A stretch of 64,000 bases of DNA from positions 21,384,355-21,448,354 of the forward strand of contig CM059571.1 in the NCBI GenBank assembly GCA_030386875.1, written 5' to 3'. The position numbers and the translations under genes are program-made. The notes beneath the pieces were generated by a model. The model was not told the DNA's origin, searched no databases, and worked only from the letters and a program-made list of their open reading frames with translations. Below, piece by piece: positions 22,601-36,360 of the stretch (its first letter is position 1; each line of letters opens with the position of its first letter). The DNA is from Morinoia aosen (taxonomy: Eukaryota > Arthropoda > Malacostraca > Amphipoda > Talitridae).

Positions 22601-25600
22601 TGTAGTTCTGATGCAGCGTACCAGACAAGTGTGGGTCGGTATCGTGCTCAATCGACAGCGTAACCAACAGCCTAGCGACCAGCTGACCAGCAACTCACCT
22701 CCACAGGGTGACTGCACGAGCCAGCTGAGGATGCACGTGCGCAGGCTGCGACCCCCTCAACGCGTAGGGTGGGGTTTGCTCTCGTGGGTGCGATGTTCGA
22801 GGATAGATCCTACCAGGATCTAAGGAGTATATAGGACGAGCACTCAACAAGCAAGATTTACGGAAGGGATGCTAGCAGGACGAATGAAATCACAGTAGAG
22901 TGAATCAACGCAGCATCCTTAGAGCGTGGATATTGCAAAGTAGTAAAATTATATTTTGAATAGGAACGCTCTCTGACAGTGTTGTACTGCTGACAGCACA
23001 GGAGGCAGCATCAAGAAACGAACTGTCAGAAGATGGAGGCAGAAGCGCCGGCAAGCTCCGGTGCCGTGTGATCGTCTTCTGCTGCTTACGTGCGAAAGAG
23101 CCTGAAGAGGGAAAGTTTAATGCTGTATATAGGAGTAATGTGAAAATTTCGGTCTAAAATGCGACTAGTAAGATCGGCGTCATATATTATTGATGTCATG
23201 AGTTTCAAAACCCTTTTTATTCGACCCTTTTTGTTTATTTCATCACTCAAAATCTAAATTCAGCTCAAAGGCTCAAAACCTAGTCAAAGATCGAAAGCTT
23301 TGAAAATGAAATAAAAATACTGTAAAACAAAAGGAATACGTAGATTGCAACAGCTCAGTTTATCAAATACTGCAGATAGGAGCGATAATATAACAGTTGA
23401 GAGTAGCGGAGCAAATTTATGCATAAGACTGGAAAGGTAACGCGTGGTAAACGAAGATCAGATATTGCTAAATGCAAAAATAAAAAGTTCTGCCAAAAGA
23501 GCAGGCTCATGTTTGACGAAGACGAAGGGGCTACAAGAATGTAGGATGAGGCCCTCAACTAATTTGACAGGCGGGTGACAGATGAGATCACGAACTCTGC
23601 GCTTCCAGGGAAGTGAAGCTAAAAAGAAATCTGATATAAGGAGAGCCGAAGTGAAAGACCAATAACAACAAATCAGAAACAAAATAACGAATGCAACTCC
23701 CCAAAAATTTTACCATCACCTTTGACGGCGAGGATTTGACAACCTAAAGAAGGAAAATCTACGGAACGCGGCGTTCCAGCCATTTGCCTTAGAAGCCCTG
23801 TTAAGACTCTGCCTGAAATACTTAATAAAACTGGTGCACTCGAGACTAATGAAAGCCTTTGAAAATACAAAAATAGGTAGAGCTCCAGAAATTTCTTCAA
23901 AAGGAAATTGTCTTAGCTGCAATTTGCTCTGTTGAAGGAACCAGAGACTTGGAAGCCAATATTTGGTCGTCGGGAGGAATTATTTTTCTCATAGAATTTT
24001 ACGTCTCAGGACAAGCTAAATTATTTACATCCGGAATATTTCCTTTGATATATTTCTCTGGCCGAAATAACTTATTCTACGCACATTTTTGTTCTGGAAT
24101 ATCTGAACTGGAGCTTATCGAATATTTAGAGCATATTCCAAAAATGGAGCGCTCATTTATTATACGAAGGCGGTTCTAATAGTTGAATATTTCGTAGCTA
24201 GGAGAAGTTCATAGCCGATGCATTTTTTTTAATTCAGACACTTTTATGATTGTTATGGGATACCCAATTATTAATTTAGCATTTGCTAAAAACCTCTTCG
24301 CTACATTTTTGCATTGCACAAACTATTTCAATAGTTAAATTTTTGTGTATAAGCAGCGCCAATTTCGTTAGACTAACTTCAACGCTAACTTCAGATGGGA
24401 AAAATTATGAGAAGCATGAGAGAAAGAGCTGTGGGCTGCACAAACAGGAATGGAGGACAATTTGAAGGAAAGGAAAAGGGTAAAGAAAACAGTAAAGATT
24501 TAGTAACACTGTTTTCAGTTCAAATGCATTTCTCTTTTAAATGACTAATCCAGTTTTAAAGGCCTCCTTGTTTTACCTTTTGTATAGTATTGATAATTTC
24601 ATTTCCTTTATGACTCGCGTCATTTGCATAATTATTGAGTCATATAATTGGAGTTATCTGTTTGAAAATGAATCCATATTATCAAAAAATTCACTATTGA
24701 AGCAGTCTTTAAAGAACAAAATGTGTTAAATAGTTTTCGAATAGTATTAATTTGAAAATGCTCGTTACTTACAAATCGCACAGAAGTAATTGAAGTAAAC
24801 AAAGTGTTCGTAATGAGTGTATCCTAGCTTCTAGTAAAATTTTCAACAATTCAACTATTTTCTCCATGACAAATGAGCAAACCTTTTTTGGGGCGGAGTG
24901 ACTATAATAAATACCGATAATAGATGAAAGAAAACATACATCTCATTTGATGGGAATAAAGAATATAAAGAATTAATTCTCAGCACCTGGATTCCTTCAG
25001 TCCCCCATTAAGATGTGTAACATGTAGTCGTAATCTCCATGAGGGATTGTTTACGAATTTATGTTATTTAGGCACCAATTTTCCATAAAAAGAATAAATA
25101 ATTTCTATTGAGAAATAAAACTTTCTTTTTGCTCTCTCTCATTCTACGTTTGCTTGATACACCTTTCTTTTCTCCGTCATTTTCAAAAGTCTAACAGCGA
25201 TAACTTTTGGATATCGAGGCATTGTGTGGACTCTCTCAGCATTACAACACGCATAAAAATCCTATCATAACCAAGGACGAGATATCCAAACAATTCAACT
25301 TGTCAAAGTGGAACAGCTAGCAGAGTTGAGTCAACTAGGCTACGTCGCACGCCGTAGCAAGCAGTCACGCCTCACGCCACGCTTTAGTTAACTTGCTGCC
25401 AATTCAGCCAAATCAAAGAAAAACTTTGCTCCATTTACACTGCATGGACTGAATATCTCACGAGGCCTTCCAAGGCGCGGCGGAAAATTTCTAGGAGAGA
25501 CTGTCGCACTAAATGCCTGCGCTTCTCACTATGTCTGGTCTGTGCTGACTCGGCAACGGGAGTTGAGTTAACCCGTCTGGGAGATTGCCAGCCGCGATAG

Positions 25601-27161
25601 CGCATCCTTCTTTTGCTGCAAGACTCACAATAATCGCATGTGACCTTATTTTTGCGCAATTATTCAATGCGCGCAATCTTTGCCTCGTGCAATGCAAGGC
25701 TTACTTTATTTTCTTTCTTGTTATTTTAGCTGCATCCTACACACTTTATTTTAAAATATACTAGAACTCGGCTGTTTTTAAATATTGCCACAAGTCCATT
25801 TTGCTAACAAAATGTAACTTTGGCCTCTGTTTTTTTTTCAATTAGCATTGGTGCTAGTTTTCTGCATTTTTTTATAATTCTAATTGCTTTACACTCATTA
25901 AATAGTCATTTATTTGAAATTTTCCATTAGTATGTTTCTGCCCATTCGCTGATACTTTTTTAATGAATGAATGTGAAAATTACCCTTTTTTGTTCGGAAA
26001 AATTCTCTAATAGTTTAAAAAATCGAAACACAGCTTCACTCTACCCACTTAACACAAACTAAGCCCCATAAATCAACTCCTGATCTACAGAAAACAAAAA
26101 GAATTGAGCGGCTCTCGTAAATGAACACTGAATCAAGCAACCCACGTAATTGAACTGCGAACAGAGCGGGCCCCGGCCACTGAAATGTATATCCAGGTCT
26201 TCCTGTTGCTCTTCATTAGAATACGAGACGCGTGGTCTGTGTGAGCGGCACTCAAGCGTGTTTGAGAAGCCATGCGCCGCTGCCGTCCCACACAACAACC
26301 TTAACATCACAAACAAGAAGACAAGTCCGAGACCAAGAAGACAACTCCAAAGTTTGGGCAGCCGCCTCTGCTCGAGCTCTGCCTCCGTGCTCCTGCCAAT
26401 CGAAGATGCGACAGTTCATTAGAACTTCGGAATTAAGGAATGGTTTGAAAAATATGATTGTTTGGGCATTAGTAAAGTGCTAGAAAGTCTTGAAGGTTTT
26501 TGCGTGATGTTTTTTGACCAGTATCGAAGTTTTCTAATTGGTTTCATTGAAAAAATACCTTGATGCTCTTTTACACTTGAATAATTTTCAGTAAATATTT
26601 CGCACACGATAATTCCCACTCAATTTACAGTACTCACAATTTTTTTTATCAGAAATCTTTCCGTGGATTAAAAGATTATCAGAGTTTTATTTTTGTTAAT
26701 TAGATAGTGTGAAAGATCCAATTAGTAACTTAGAAGATGATTTTTTCAGTTTTGTGAAAGTATCTGAACGTCATAGCTAATTTCAAGTGGATACTAAAAC
26801 AGGAGTATTGAGAAACCGCAATTTATTGCAACATTCGTACGAGTGATGCGTGAAGAACATTTATTGGTTTTAAATGGTATACCTTAAAAGTTGATGATTT
26901 GAATAACCAGTTACAAATTTGCTGATCATCGATTTTTGTGACCTGAAGATAACTCACAACATTAAATAACGAAAGATTGCTGATTACGAATTTCTATGAC
27001 TTTGTAACTCATCACATTGAATAACGAAAGAATTTTTCTAGATAACAGGATATGGTCAACAAAATCAAATTTAGAATTGCAATTTAAATGCCATGATACC
27101 ACAGGACGCCGCCGTTATACCAACGGTACGATTTGCGTGGCAAAGTGCGCTTAAACTTTAA
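22601..27161. other. Unassigned sequence with a few GC-rich islands
   Basis: No gene is supported. GC-richer islands lie near 22610-22860, 25320-25680 and 26150-26420. A TATA-like GAGTATATAGGAC is at 22827, just after the first island. These may be promoters, exons or transposon ends, but nothing decides between them. Overlapping frames of 83-90 codons at 26150-26483 match no family I know. Confidence 0.35.
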
Positions 27162-28267
27162 GGAGGTCAACCCAGGCATTTGTCGGTCCGATGAGCATTA
27201 TTTATGTTTTTGTTGAAAAAGGACCCTTAGGTGGTGGACTATTCGGTCCTAAAATTTTATGGCGCTACGGACACTGGACCCCCCTGGGATCAAAAATCCT
27301 CAATTTTTTACCCCATTTCAACCCCATATAAAAAGAAAACAAAACGGGAAATGGAAAACTTGAAACCTTTACTTTATTTGCAATGCTTTAAGGATTCTAA
27401 AACTGTCTTTGGTTTAGTTCCAGCATAAAAAATCAAAGGGTTCTATTTATTTGAAACATCAATATAAATGAACTAAAAAACCAATATGTCCAATTTTTTG
27501 GAAAAACTAAAATCTGAACCGAAAAATTGAATGAATTTTTTTTCAAAAGTTACATTTAATAGTCAAATTTCATAAAAATTAGACAACATATATAAAATTT
27601 CAAAATTGCAAAGAAAAAAAATTTTATTTTTTATTTTTTCTAGTAAATTACAATTCACAGAGTGAATACTAAGTTATCCTTGGATATTATCGAAATAAAA
27701 ATGAAAACAGCACTCAATTACATAAATTGTCAATTATATTACAGTTTAGATAACAATTAATTCATGCCTTATTACTAACACTTCTTATTTTCAACATTCA
27801 ACAGAATAGTAGTCAGTGAGTTTTCATGCTACAACAAAACCAAAGACAGTTTTAGAATCCTTGAAGCATTACAAACAAAGTTACGGGAACAAATTTTCCA
27901 TTCGAAACTTTTCTTTTTTTTAATTGCAAAATAAGTTAAAAATGAATATGTTATTAGTGACCATATATCGCGTATAAAAAAAATGAAAAAGTCAAATGGA
28001 AAATTTGTTCCCGTAACTTTGTTTGTAATGCTTCAAGGATTCTAAAACTGTCTTTAGTTTTGTTCTAGCTTAAAAACTCAATGACTTCTATTTCTTTAAA
28101 ATATCCATAAAAATGTAAAAATAAGTAATTTTTCGTATTTTTCAAAAAAATAAGGCCTAAATCGAAAAAGTTACATGAGTAAAAAATGTTTACTTTCAAC
28201 AAATACATATGCTGGCCAAATTTCAAATTATTTGGATGAAAAAAGTTGGAAAATTGGGTTGACCTCT
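27162..28267. mobile_element. TTAA-flanked MITE, 1106 bp, with internal hairpin
   Basis: The ends are GGAGGTCAACCCA (27162-27174) and TGGGTTGACCTCT (28255-28267), which are 13-nt inverted repeats with one mismatch. TTAA lies immediately outside each end (27158-27161 and 28268-28271), the target site duplication made by piggyBac-type transposases. The interior is very AT-rich with no transposase and holds a 70-bp inverted repeat (27833-28064). The terminal sequence does not start with CCC like most piggyBac ends, so the superfamily is inferred from the TTAA only. Confidence 0.8.
27833..28064. repeat. 70-bp inverted repeat with 92-bp loop, plus a third partial copy at 27381-27420
   Basis: Arms 27833-27902 and 27995-28064 are reverse complements at 69 of 70 positions. 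Part of the arm (AGGATTCTAAAACTGTCTTT) recurs in direct orientation at 27391-27410, so the MITE contains three copies of one segment in plus, minus, plus order. The arms end in runs such as GGAAAATTTGTTCCCGTAAC. A transcript crossing it would fold into a long hairpin. Confidence 0.93.
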
Positions 28268-28271
28268 TTAA

Positions 28272-31002
28272 AGAGTGATATCTGCAGAACATTAAGCTGA
28301 AAACGTAAAAGATAAAAACCATAAAGTTTATTTTAAACATGAGCATAGCAGAAAAAACAAAGAACTTCATACTGAAATGGGGATTTTAACAAACACTTTT
28401 TATTTGAGTGTAAGTAAAGTTGTGTAAATGAACTTTCATTGACATTTCTTTTAAAATTACAGCTCTATCCGGCGAATTTTTTAAAATCATTTTAATACAA
28501 AACAATCTACTTTCATGAATTTTTGTAAGCATTGGGTTTTAATATTGCGTTTCATTTTAATATCTTAACACAATTTGACTCTGAAGCATTTTATAAATAT
28601 TCGTGATTGCTAAAAATACTGACCGTTTCAAACGGGAGCAGCTGACCGAGATATCTTTGAATCTAGTCACTTTTCGAAAATCAAACTCAGACTTGTTCCT
28701 ACTCTAAAATAAAAATAAATCCCGCAACGTCATAAAAGGGGCTCACCGTGATTTTTCACGACCTCATGGAAGTGCCTCATTGGTGTTTTACAACAGAAAC
28801 TTACGAACTCGGTCAGTCTGTGAATTCGTTTCTCCGCTTCGGACCAGCGGATGAGTAACAGTTACGGCGCTGTCGCGGACACGGTCGTGCAACGCGATTG
28901 CGTTCGAGGCTCTGCATCTGCAGCAAGGCTGCAAATTCAATTGTTCCTGGTTAAGGGCAATTGGAGGAGAACTCGGAAAGCGGACATCGTGCTGCTCTAG
29001 AACTTGGAATACTTTATGAGTAGGACGTCAGGGTGGCTAGAAATCTGATCGGTTTTCATAGAATTTTTAATCCCCATGAGTACCTTAGAAGGAAAGCCAA
29101 AGAAAATCAGCGGAGTTGGGCGGGTTCATTTTCGACTCATACGCGGCCGTAATTTTACTTGTAATTCATTGGTTTGTGCACAACCTTGAGACCTCCTGCA
29201 CCTTGCAAATGAACGTCATTCGTGGAGCAGCGAGGTCTACAAAAATCAAACGATAAATCTGATCAAAGGAAGGCGTCACGTGCCACATTATTCATTTTGC
29301 AGTTCTCCGGACGCGCTAGCAGATCCTGTAGCTTCGGAGACTGGCAGTGGCAGCAAACCTCGGGTCAGCAGCGCTCGTCTGATTTCGAAACTCGTAAGAA
29401 TCATACAAGAGATCAAAGTAGGGATTAGCTAGTCATTCAGCTAGTCATTCAGCCTAAGCAATTCCGTCATAAGTGATTCATCAGGTGAAGTCTCTCCAGA
29501 ACTCTTTCAAGAATCAATTAATACCACTAAACTTTCAGAGTATCATTCTGAAATTAGAACCGTGCCAAGTAAAGGGTTACCATTACCAAACCACAGTAAT
29601 TGTGAACTGCTAAATCCATAAGCATTCTCATGAATCATGCTAAAATAAATAAAGTATTAATAGAACAGCCGTTATAAGACTTTTATGAGTATACAACTAG
29701 CAAGTAAAAATGTTTCTTATTTTTTCTCTCGTAGTCGCTGACTGTTTGTGTTGAATTAAGGTATTTTCTCTCCCAATCACCAACTTACAATTTTTGAATA
29801 GAATCAACACAAGCGTTTTGTAGTAAACAGTTTACCGCATCACTTCCGCACCAACACGAATTAAAAATCTGGCAGTCCCTTGCATCAAAAGCCATTTCAT
29901 GAACATGCAAGAAGACAGAGAAGAAGCCGCTCAGTCCCTCCCTCTCATTCTACACACACCGGATTGCTGAGCATTAGTCAATCCTGGAATAATTGGTCTG
30001 TTCAATGCTAACAGAGCTCTGAATTCGAACAATACGGCGGTTCAATTTCCACACAATCTCTATATTCACTCGGCATCATCAATCACCTGCGCCCTCATCA
30101 ATCGAACAGTTCTGTAGTGCAGCTTCAGGTCCTAATTCAACCTCTGAGGTTTCCGTACATTTTAATTTCAAGAATTCTTATCAGAACGCAAAGTTCTGTG
30201 TACCTCCTCTGGCAGTAGTGCTTGGTACGCTCTCTGCCAAATTCCGTCAGTTAATAGGAAATACGGGAGTGTTGATGTGCTGTAAATTCTTAGTTGGATA
30301 TGGATTTGAAAAAATTTCGCATGTCTACAACCGTTATCTTCCATCGTAAAAATTAGCTGTGATCACGTCATGGTAGAGTAGGTGGTGGGTTTGAAGTATA
30401 AGGAACCATAGAACATAGATACGTTGAAGTGTGTTCAATCGAATTTTTTAGTCTTGATGTTAAGCAAAAAAATTGAAGCAGAAGCATGATATGCAAATGA
30501 ATTATATTTCATTGCAACGTTAAAATAAGTATGTTAGAATAAATATAATACAAAGAGCTGCTGGACTAAAAAGTCAAACACTGTTTCTGAAAAACTGAAG
30601 TTACTCAGAGTAATCGAGTGGTGGGTGTAGACAAAAGCGCAATCATGTTGAACTGAAAACTCCACATTCAGGAGCGCACATTTTCCTTCGCATTCTCCGC
30701 GAAACCAAAATACTGTTAGCAGAACTAGCGTTGACGTTTATATTTCAGGTGAAGATTTAAGGATATTGAGCGCTTCCGATTGTAAATTTACTTGCAAATC
30801 AAGCCTTCAAATCTGAACGTCCGCTCAAAGTGGACTTCAGGAATTCAATAAAGAATTGCACGAGATGCAGGACGTCGGAGGTTACGACGAAACTTCACGG
30901 TGTGTCAACAACCGAGTTTGATCGTAGATTTCTAGATTAAATTCTTGGGCAGTGAAAGACTCAAGCGTCTCATTTCCGAGCGATACTCGATCAATGCAGG
31001 CA
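28272..31002. other. Unassigned sequence; CpG-rich candidate start at 28811-29000
   Basis: Mostly featureless. At 28813 an initiator-like TCAGTC is followed at 28841 by GGACC, one base off the exact position of a downstream promoter element, and at 28851 by an ATG that opens 49 codons (MSNSYGAVADTVVQRD at its start). The block 28780-28970 is CpG-rich. I do not recognise a protein and call no gene. Confidence 0.3.
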
Positions 31003-31125
31003 GTGATCTTAAGTTCAGAGTAATTCTATTTACGCTGCAAAATCATTTTGATGATGCTTGTATTCAACAAAAGATTCCCGACGCTAGACAAGTCTCAACG
31101 AACTGGTCTGCCATGTTGTCGACGC
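31003..31125. repeat. Dispersed direct repeat, copy 1 (partner at 32811-32925)
   Basis: Both copies share CAGTGATC(T/C)TAAGTTCAG, GCTGCAAAATCA, TGATGATGCT, AACAA, GATTCC(C/T)GACGCTA, AAGT and TCAACxAxxTGTCT. They are in the same orientation and about 1.8 kb apart. The family is unrecognised. Confidence 0.7.
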
Positions 31126-32810
31126 ACGAGAATTTCTTCACTACGATGAAAGGAAAAATAACAGTTTAATTGTTTCTTACAATTTAAGGGACAGAAAATA
31201 AATGTGTCACTTTTTCTCTGCTTGCAAATAATAACACCCTTTTCTAAATCTAATATTTCAAGCACTTAGCCTAGTTATCCAGCAGCAAAAAATTTTGCAG
31301 TCTTGCCCACAATAAGGCTTGACAACACTGACCGTCTAAGCTTCGCGTTAGCTTGACTCTGCTGTAGGAAAGCGACGACATGCCGAAGCATTTTTAAGGG
31401 ACCCTAAATGGGGATAGTCGGAGGGCGGGAGCTGTAGGCCAAGCCTGAATAACTAATGAGTAATAAGCAGGGCTAATGAACTAATGAATAATGACATTAG
31501 CCACAATAATTAATGGTTTCACAGTTGGAATGCTATACTTGAGTGTGGATTATCAGGAACGACACCACTGACCGAAGTAAACTTCCCGGTTTAGATGCGA
31601 GTTCTTGGTTTGTAACGAAACATGAAGGTAGAGATTATATGACGTATTTCTTTAACTTGAGAAACCCCACCACTGCTCGTTGTCTTCCAGTTGAGCATTG
31701 CTCAAGAGCGGCTGTATTTCCCCCTCTGCAGCCTCAAAAAAACAAACGCGGGTGGGCTATAATACTATGGAAATCTTAAATACGCTTTGCAAGTAGGATG
31801 AAAAATTTGAGGTTATGGTTTACAAATATGAAGTCTTTCGATTGAACACCGTACTGCTCAGTATTTGCGTTTCTGAAAGTCTACTCAATGAAAATAACAG
31901 CCTTACAGAACGAAGCCAAGATATTTTTAGATAGCATAACGCGAAACGAAATTTATGCATTTCCATACATCGTCTCGAAAATATCTTCTGCTCTGACAGT
32001 ACAATGACCATTGCTACATTTCTTTACCACTCCTCTGACTTCCTACGGCCGTACGACTTGCTCGAGACTCTTTGCATGAGTAAATAATTCATCATTACTC
32101 TCATCTTCAATATAATTTCTTCAAACCTAAAGATTTTAAAATCTGTTCGCTCGCTTAGAATCAAGTTACCGATCTGTACGTTTAAAATATACTCATGCAA
32201 GTTCTTAGAGACTGAAGTTAAATGGACCATTTGGAAGATTTTTTAGTTTTTGATTTGTTAAAAGGATACTTTGATTTCACCTCAACTCTTGTTGAGAATA
32301 TATAGGCATGAGAGCAATGAACTGTTATTTGACAATATTTTACTCGCAGAGAGAGGCAAGAATGTATTTAAGGGGTACATCGTGCAAAAAAATTCGAATA
32401 GAATTTTATAGAATGTTGGCAAATACATCCAGCCTTTCTGAAAACTTTGGAAACTGTTGACAACGTTCGTATATATATACATGTAGCTATTTTAAATCGT
32501 CTTACAAAACATGAAAAAATACAAACCTCAGACACTACACGCCTTATTGTGATCATGAGTCGCTAAGATATGACTACAAAGCTCTCCAGACATTCAGCAC
32601 TCGAGATCCTCTCGCGTATCAATAGCTCAAGTAGCCAGGAAACGTCCGGAAGCGAACAGCAGCTCAGGGAGTTATTGATCAGACCACAGAACCTTCGCTC
32701 TCTGAATATAAACATTTGGATGGGATTTCGCAAACGTGTTCTTATATCTGCCTTTGTTTTCGAAGTGTACCAATACTTCTGCAAAATTATGAGCTTTAGT
32801 TTTGAAGTGC
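31126..32810. other. Unassigned sequence
   Basis: No supported gene. Between 31445 and 31500 there is a degenerate run of AATGA, ATAATGA and TAATGAG words, with no clear period. Confidence 0.35.
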
Positions 32811-32925
32811 AGTGATCCTAAGTTCAGGCTATTTCCATTTTAGCTGCAAAATCAGTCTGATGATGCTAGTTTTTAACAAGGATTCCTGACGCTACAAGTT
32901 TCAACAATTTGTCTATCGTCGATCT
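32811..32925. repeat. Dispersed direct repeat, copy 2 (partner at 31003-31125)
   Basis: See the first copy. This one is slightly shorter and carries small deletions, for example GCTACAAGTTTCAAC against GCTAGACAAGTCTCAAC. Confidence 0.7.
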
Positions 32926-34689
32926 CACAGCTGGCGTTGCGTGACTGTAATTTGAGGAATACGTGGCAGAATGTGCCCATTTCGATTTGAACTTGCGTAA
33001 GCGATAATTCAGATAATTCAATGCGATAATTCAGAAACCAAGTCAATATAAGGTGAAAATTAATGAGACATTGATAAATGAAATGGAGAAAGAGCATGTT
33101 CGTTATTTTGAATTTGAACACCCAACGGGAGTAAAAGCTGCGTATGATTATCAGAACTACAGTTTATCTCCAGGAATTAGAATTTTTTTCGCTCTCTTAT
33201 TTTCAATTTACTAAGTTGTTTCATTTATCACAAATTTATGTACACATTTATTCTTCATATCTAAATAATGACCTTTCGCTTTATTGTCTCAGAAGGCTCA
33301 TGCCTCTCATCAGCGAAAAGCCGTTGCCTGGCAACCGGTGCGCTGATCCGGCGCACTCGTAAGGAGTGTTCTCCACCCCAGCCTCACCTGCATGTGCAGG
33401 GCAATGTTCCCTACACTATTCAATGAATATTATTGTTCCTACCAGAGCCCAATGAGTGGGAACGGTAGCTTCCAGCTTCTGTGTCACATTCTGTGGGAGA
33501 GAACTTCACAAGATAGGTTAGAAGGTTAGATTAGGTTCAGCTGAACTTTTGGTGCGTCAAAACTTTTCAGGATGACGTTTTATTTTTTGGACTCTATTGC
33601 TGTGAAGTTATTGGCTCTAGCGAGCGTCATATCATGATAAGAATGCGGTTTTCGATAGCTCGCCAATCATCGTACTCTGTATGCAGATTGATGTACTTCC
33701 ATCACACAGGAATTCTTTGAGCAGCAGCTCCAGCGAGAATATTCTGTCTCGGCGAGGGAGGAAGGCCTTTATCTAATCTTCCTTGTCACTTGCACACCCA
33801 CAGACCTACTTTGCTTTGCGTTTTTTCAAGCTCTCGGCAAAGAATATCGTAAAGAACATAACGGAAAATACTGTTGAGGTAGGCGGATGAAGTGTGGAAG
33901 TTGACGGTGGGTGATTGATTGCTTGGAAACTCAGGTTTTAAATTGAAAAACTATGATAATTCTTGAGTTATTTTTAGATGATGATTTGGGAATTTTTGAA
34001 TCTAAAAAATATGGGCATTGCTGCAATTTCAGTCTCAAATTTTATTCTCAATAACACTCCTACGATGAAGGGTGATGTTAAAAAAAATTATGGAGACGAA
34101 CAGTTGAGAATGTAAATTCATGTTAAGCACTTTCGATGGTGTTAGGAAAGCTATTTGAGAGTTATAATGATGTACAGTTTTATATTTTACTTTACTTCTC
34201 TGGAACTGCTCATGCAACAACATAGATAAAATAAATTAAAAAAATGAAATTAGCTCTATTGTTTCAGTGAAATAAAATAAGTTGTATTGTTCAAATTGAA
34301 AAGACGCTTCATTGTTTTCAAGTCCGTTGTGAATCCGTGGTACGTCGCCCGTCAGACGAATTGAATGATACAGCCAGAGATACTTAAATGTTTGTGCTAA
34401 ACACCGTAGAGTTTTTGAATGTTCACTAGCGTTCTCTTTCTCATTTTACATTAATATCAGATCTGGCAGAAATTGTTCTCGTTTTTCTAATTCAGAAATT
34501 ATAATGACAATTTTAATTAGACAGATTATCGGACAATATCGTCGGCTCTATAGTCAAGATCTCAATGAATAATTTTTCTTAAAAATTTTCCGTATACATT
34601 CAGCTAAGTGTTTCAGCTCATGCTAAACATCCCATTCAAAGACTTTTGAGCAGTAAAAATACATATTACTTAGAATTGTATTATAATAC
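32926..34689. other. Unassigned sequence
   Basis: No supported gene. GGTTAGAAGGTTAGATTAGG at 33518 is a decayed TTAGG-like string of the kind scattered in insect genomes. The block 33290-33420 is GC-richer and contains GGCAACCGGTGCGCTGATCC, unrecognised. Confidence 0.35.
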
Positions 34690-34905
34690 TAGTGTACGCG
34701 GTCCGTAAAAAATGGTAGGATTCAACATTTTCCTTGAATAAATTTTCTAGAAGTGGATGACAAACAAATATATCCATCCTGATAGTACCTGCAATAAAAT
34801 ATTCTAGTACTTGTGCATAGGTGAAATTCGTACCACAGATACGGTCATTAAGCATCTTTATGATCGAGTGTGCCCGAGAGACGGAAAAAGCGGACACCAA
34901 AGAAA
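34690..34905. repeat. Dispersed repeat family R, copy 2 (short)
   Basis: It starts TAGTGTACGCGGTCCGTAAA and runs through ATTTTCCTTGAATAAATTT, GACAAACAAATATATCCATC, AAATATTCTAGTACTTGTGC and CACAGATACGGTCATTAAGC. It then loses similarity near 34905, where copies 1 and 3 continue. It is 3' truncated relative to them. Confidence 0.8.
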
Positions 34906-36360
34906 TATCTAAATAAGTGAACACACCAAAGGTAATATTAGGTAAGAATCTTCGTGACAACTCGCCGTATAAGGAAAGTTTCTTTTGTTTACGAATGCTG
35001 GTACAGGGGCGACTACTTCGAAATGTGCTATAAAAAGACTACTTTGTACCACATACATAAACTGTAAGAATTAGGACACTCAAAAGCCGCAAAGCCTTCT
35101 TATTTTTAACACATTCTTCCTCCAATGTGGTTATTGAACACACAAATTTGAATAGTGGTTATGAGAACGAATAGTTTGCAAAAATGTAACCCTCGTCATC
35201 AATGAGAATGTAATCAAACGTAAAACTGTTTCTAGACGTGAATGTCAGTTGTATTTATTTAAGATTATCTAAGCCCCGATATCTTCAAAATAAATTTGTT
35301 CGCTCTAAACATACTGTAGAAAATATGTCACCCTGATCTTGTAGAGAGCTAAAATTTTCCCGCTGCAGTTAACGTTTAGAGCAAAGAACTGCTGATAACG
35401 CCCCATATTAGTTTACGAACCTTAAATTTCAAGCTTTCACAACACAAGAGGCTCTTTTACCGGTTTTCGAACAGTGTATTGCCAACTTTTCTAAAATAAA
35501 TTTATTTTCTGAGTTAGATGAATCACGCGGGCAATTTGCCCAGTATTATGGTCTTATAATGTATAATGCGAATCCCATTTTATTTGTATGACCACGACGT
35601 GCTTAGAGTTAGAATTGCGGCTATTGAAGTTAGGCTGCCCTGAGCGCAGTTACGCCGCCGCCGCACAGAGCAATAACGAAATGCGCTAGTCTCGACCATC
35701 TAGTCGATCTGGTCTAGTCTCGTCGATTGCAGCTGTGAATTTGGGTGAGCTGCTCGCGCTTCATGACCCCCATACGACGCCGCAGCAGGACCTGCTCACG
35801 GCCAAATGCTAGCAAAATTACCGCTCAAATATTAGTGTTACCAAGGAATTTCTAATCAATTTGCAGAGTGAATTCTCTTATAACTCTTAGTACTGTTAAA
35901 TAGGCTCAAAATTGACAAAAGGAAAAACAGGAGCGAAACAATACTTCCCAGAGCAATTAAAAAAACTAATAAATCTTATCTTTGGGAGAGCCGCAATTGA
36001 TGTTCGTTGCATCGGGTCTTCCAGCTTCCCAAGAGGAGGGAGTGAAGTGCGAGCTCAGCGGGGATAAGAGTTTTACCTATAATCTTTTTCACATACTTTT
36101 TTCATTTTCTTATGATCTCCAGAGCAGCCTCTTCTCCCTCGAGAGAAAATACCGCCGGTTGCAGGTTGGGACAAAATCAGGACATATTTGCCTGGAATGC
36201 GATGCGTCACACTGAGAACACGGAAAGTAATTTTAAATTTCTATAAAACGAAGAAACGATATTCTGTCATGTCCAAGTAGTACAAAACATACATATTGGG
36301 TTACGTTTCTGTCATAATTGTTAAGGGACATGTGTTAAGTGTGTGTTATTATTTGAATAC
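34906..36360. other. Unassigned sequence; GC-rich island at about 35625-35800
   Basis: The island has GCCGCCGCCGC and a run of CTAGTCTCG, CTAGTCGATC, CTAGTCTCGTCG words. No gene is supported. Confidence 0.35.

Noticed and set aside
26150-26483. Overlapping 83-90-codon frames with many serines and cysteines
   Set aside because: They overlap each other and a minus-strand frame in a GC-rich patch, none has a recognisable domain, and GC-rich sequence lengthens chance frames.
32860-32880. CTGATGATGCTAG near 32868 as a ribozyme core
   Set aside because: No stem II and no GAAA follow. It lies in the short dispersed repeat at 32811-32925.
33518-33543. Interstitial telomere
   Set aside because: Only a few decayed TTAGG-like words, not an array. 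Such strings are common in insect intergenic DNA.
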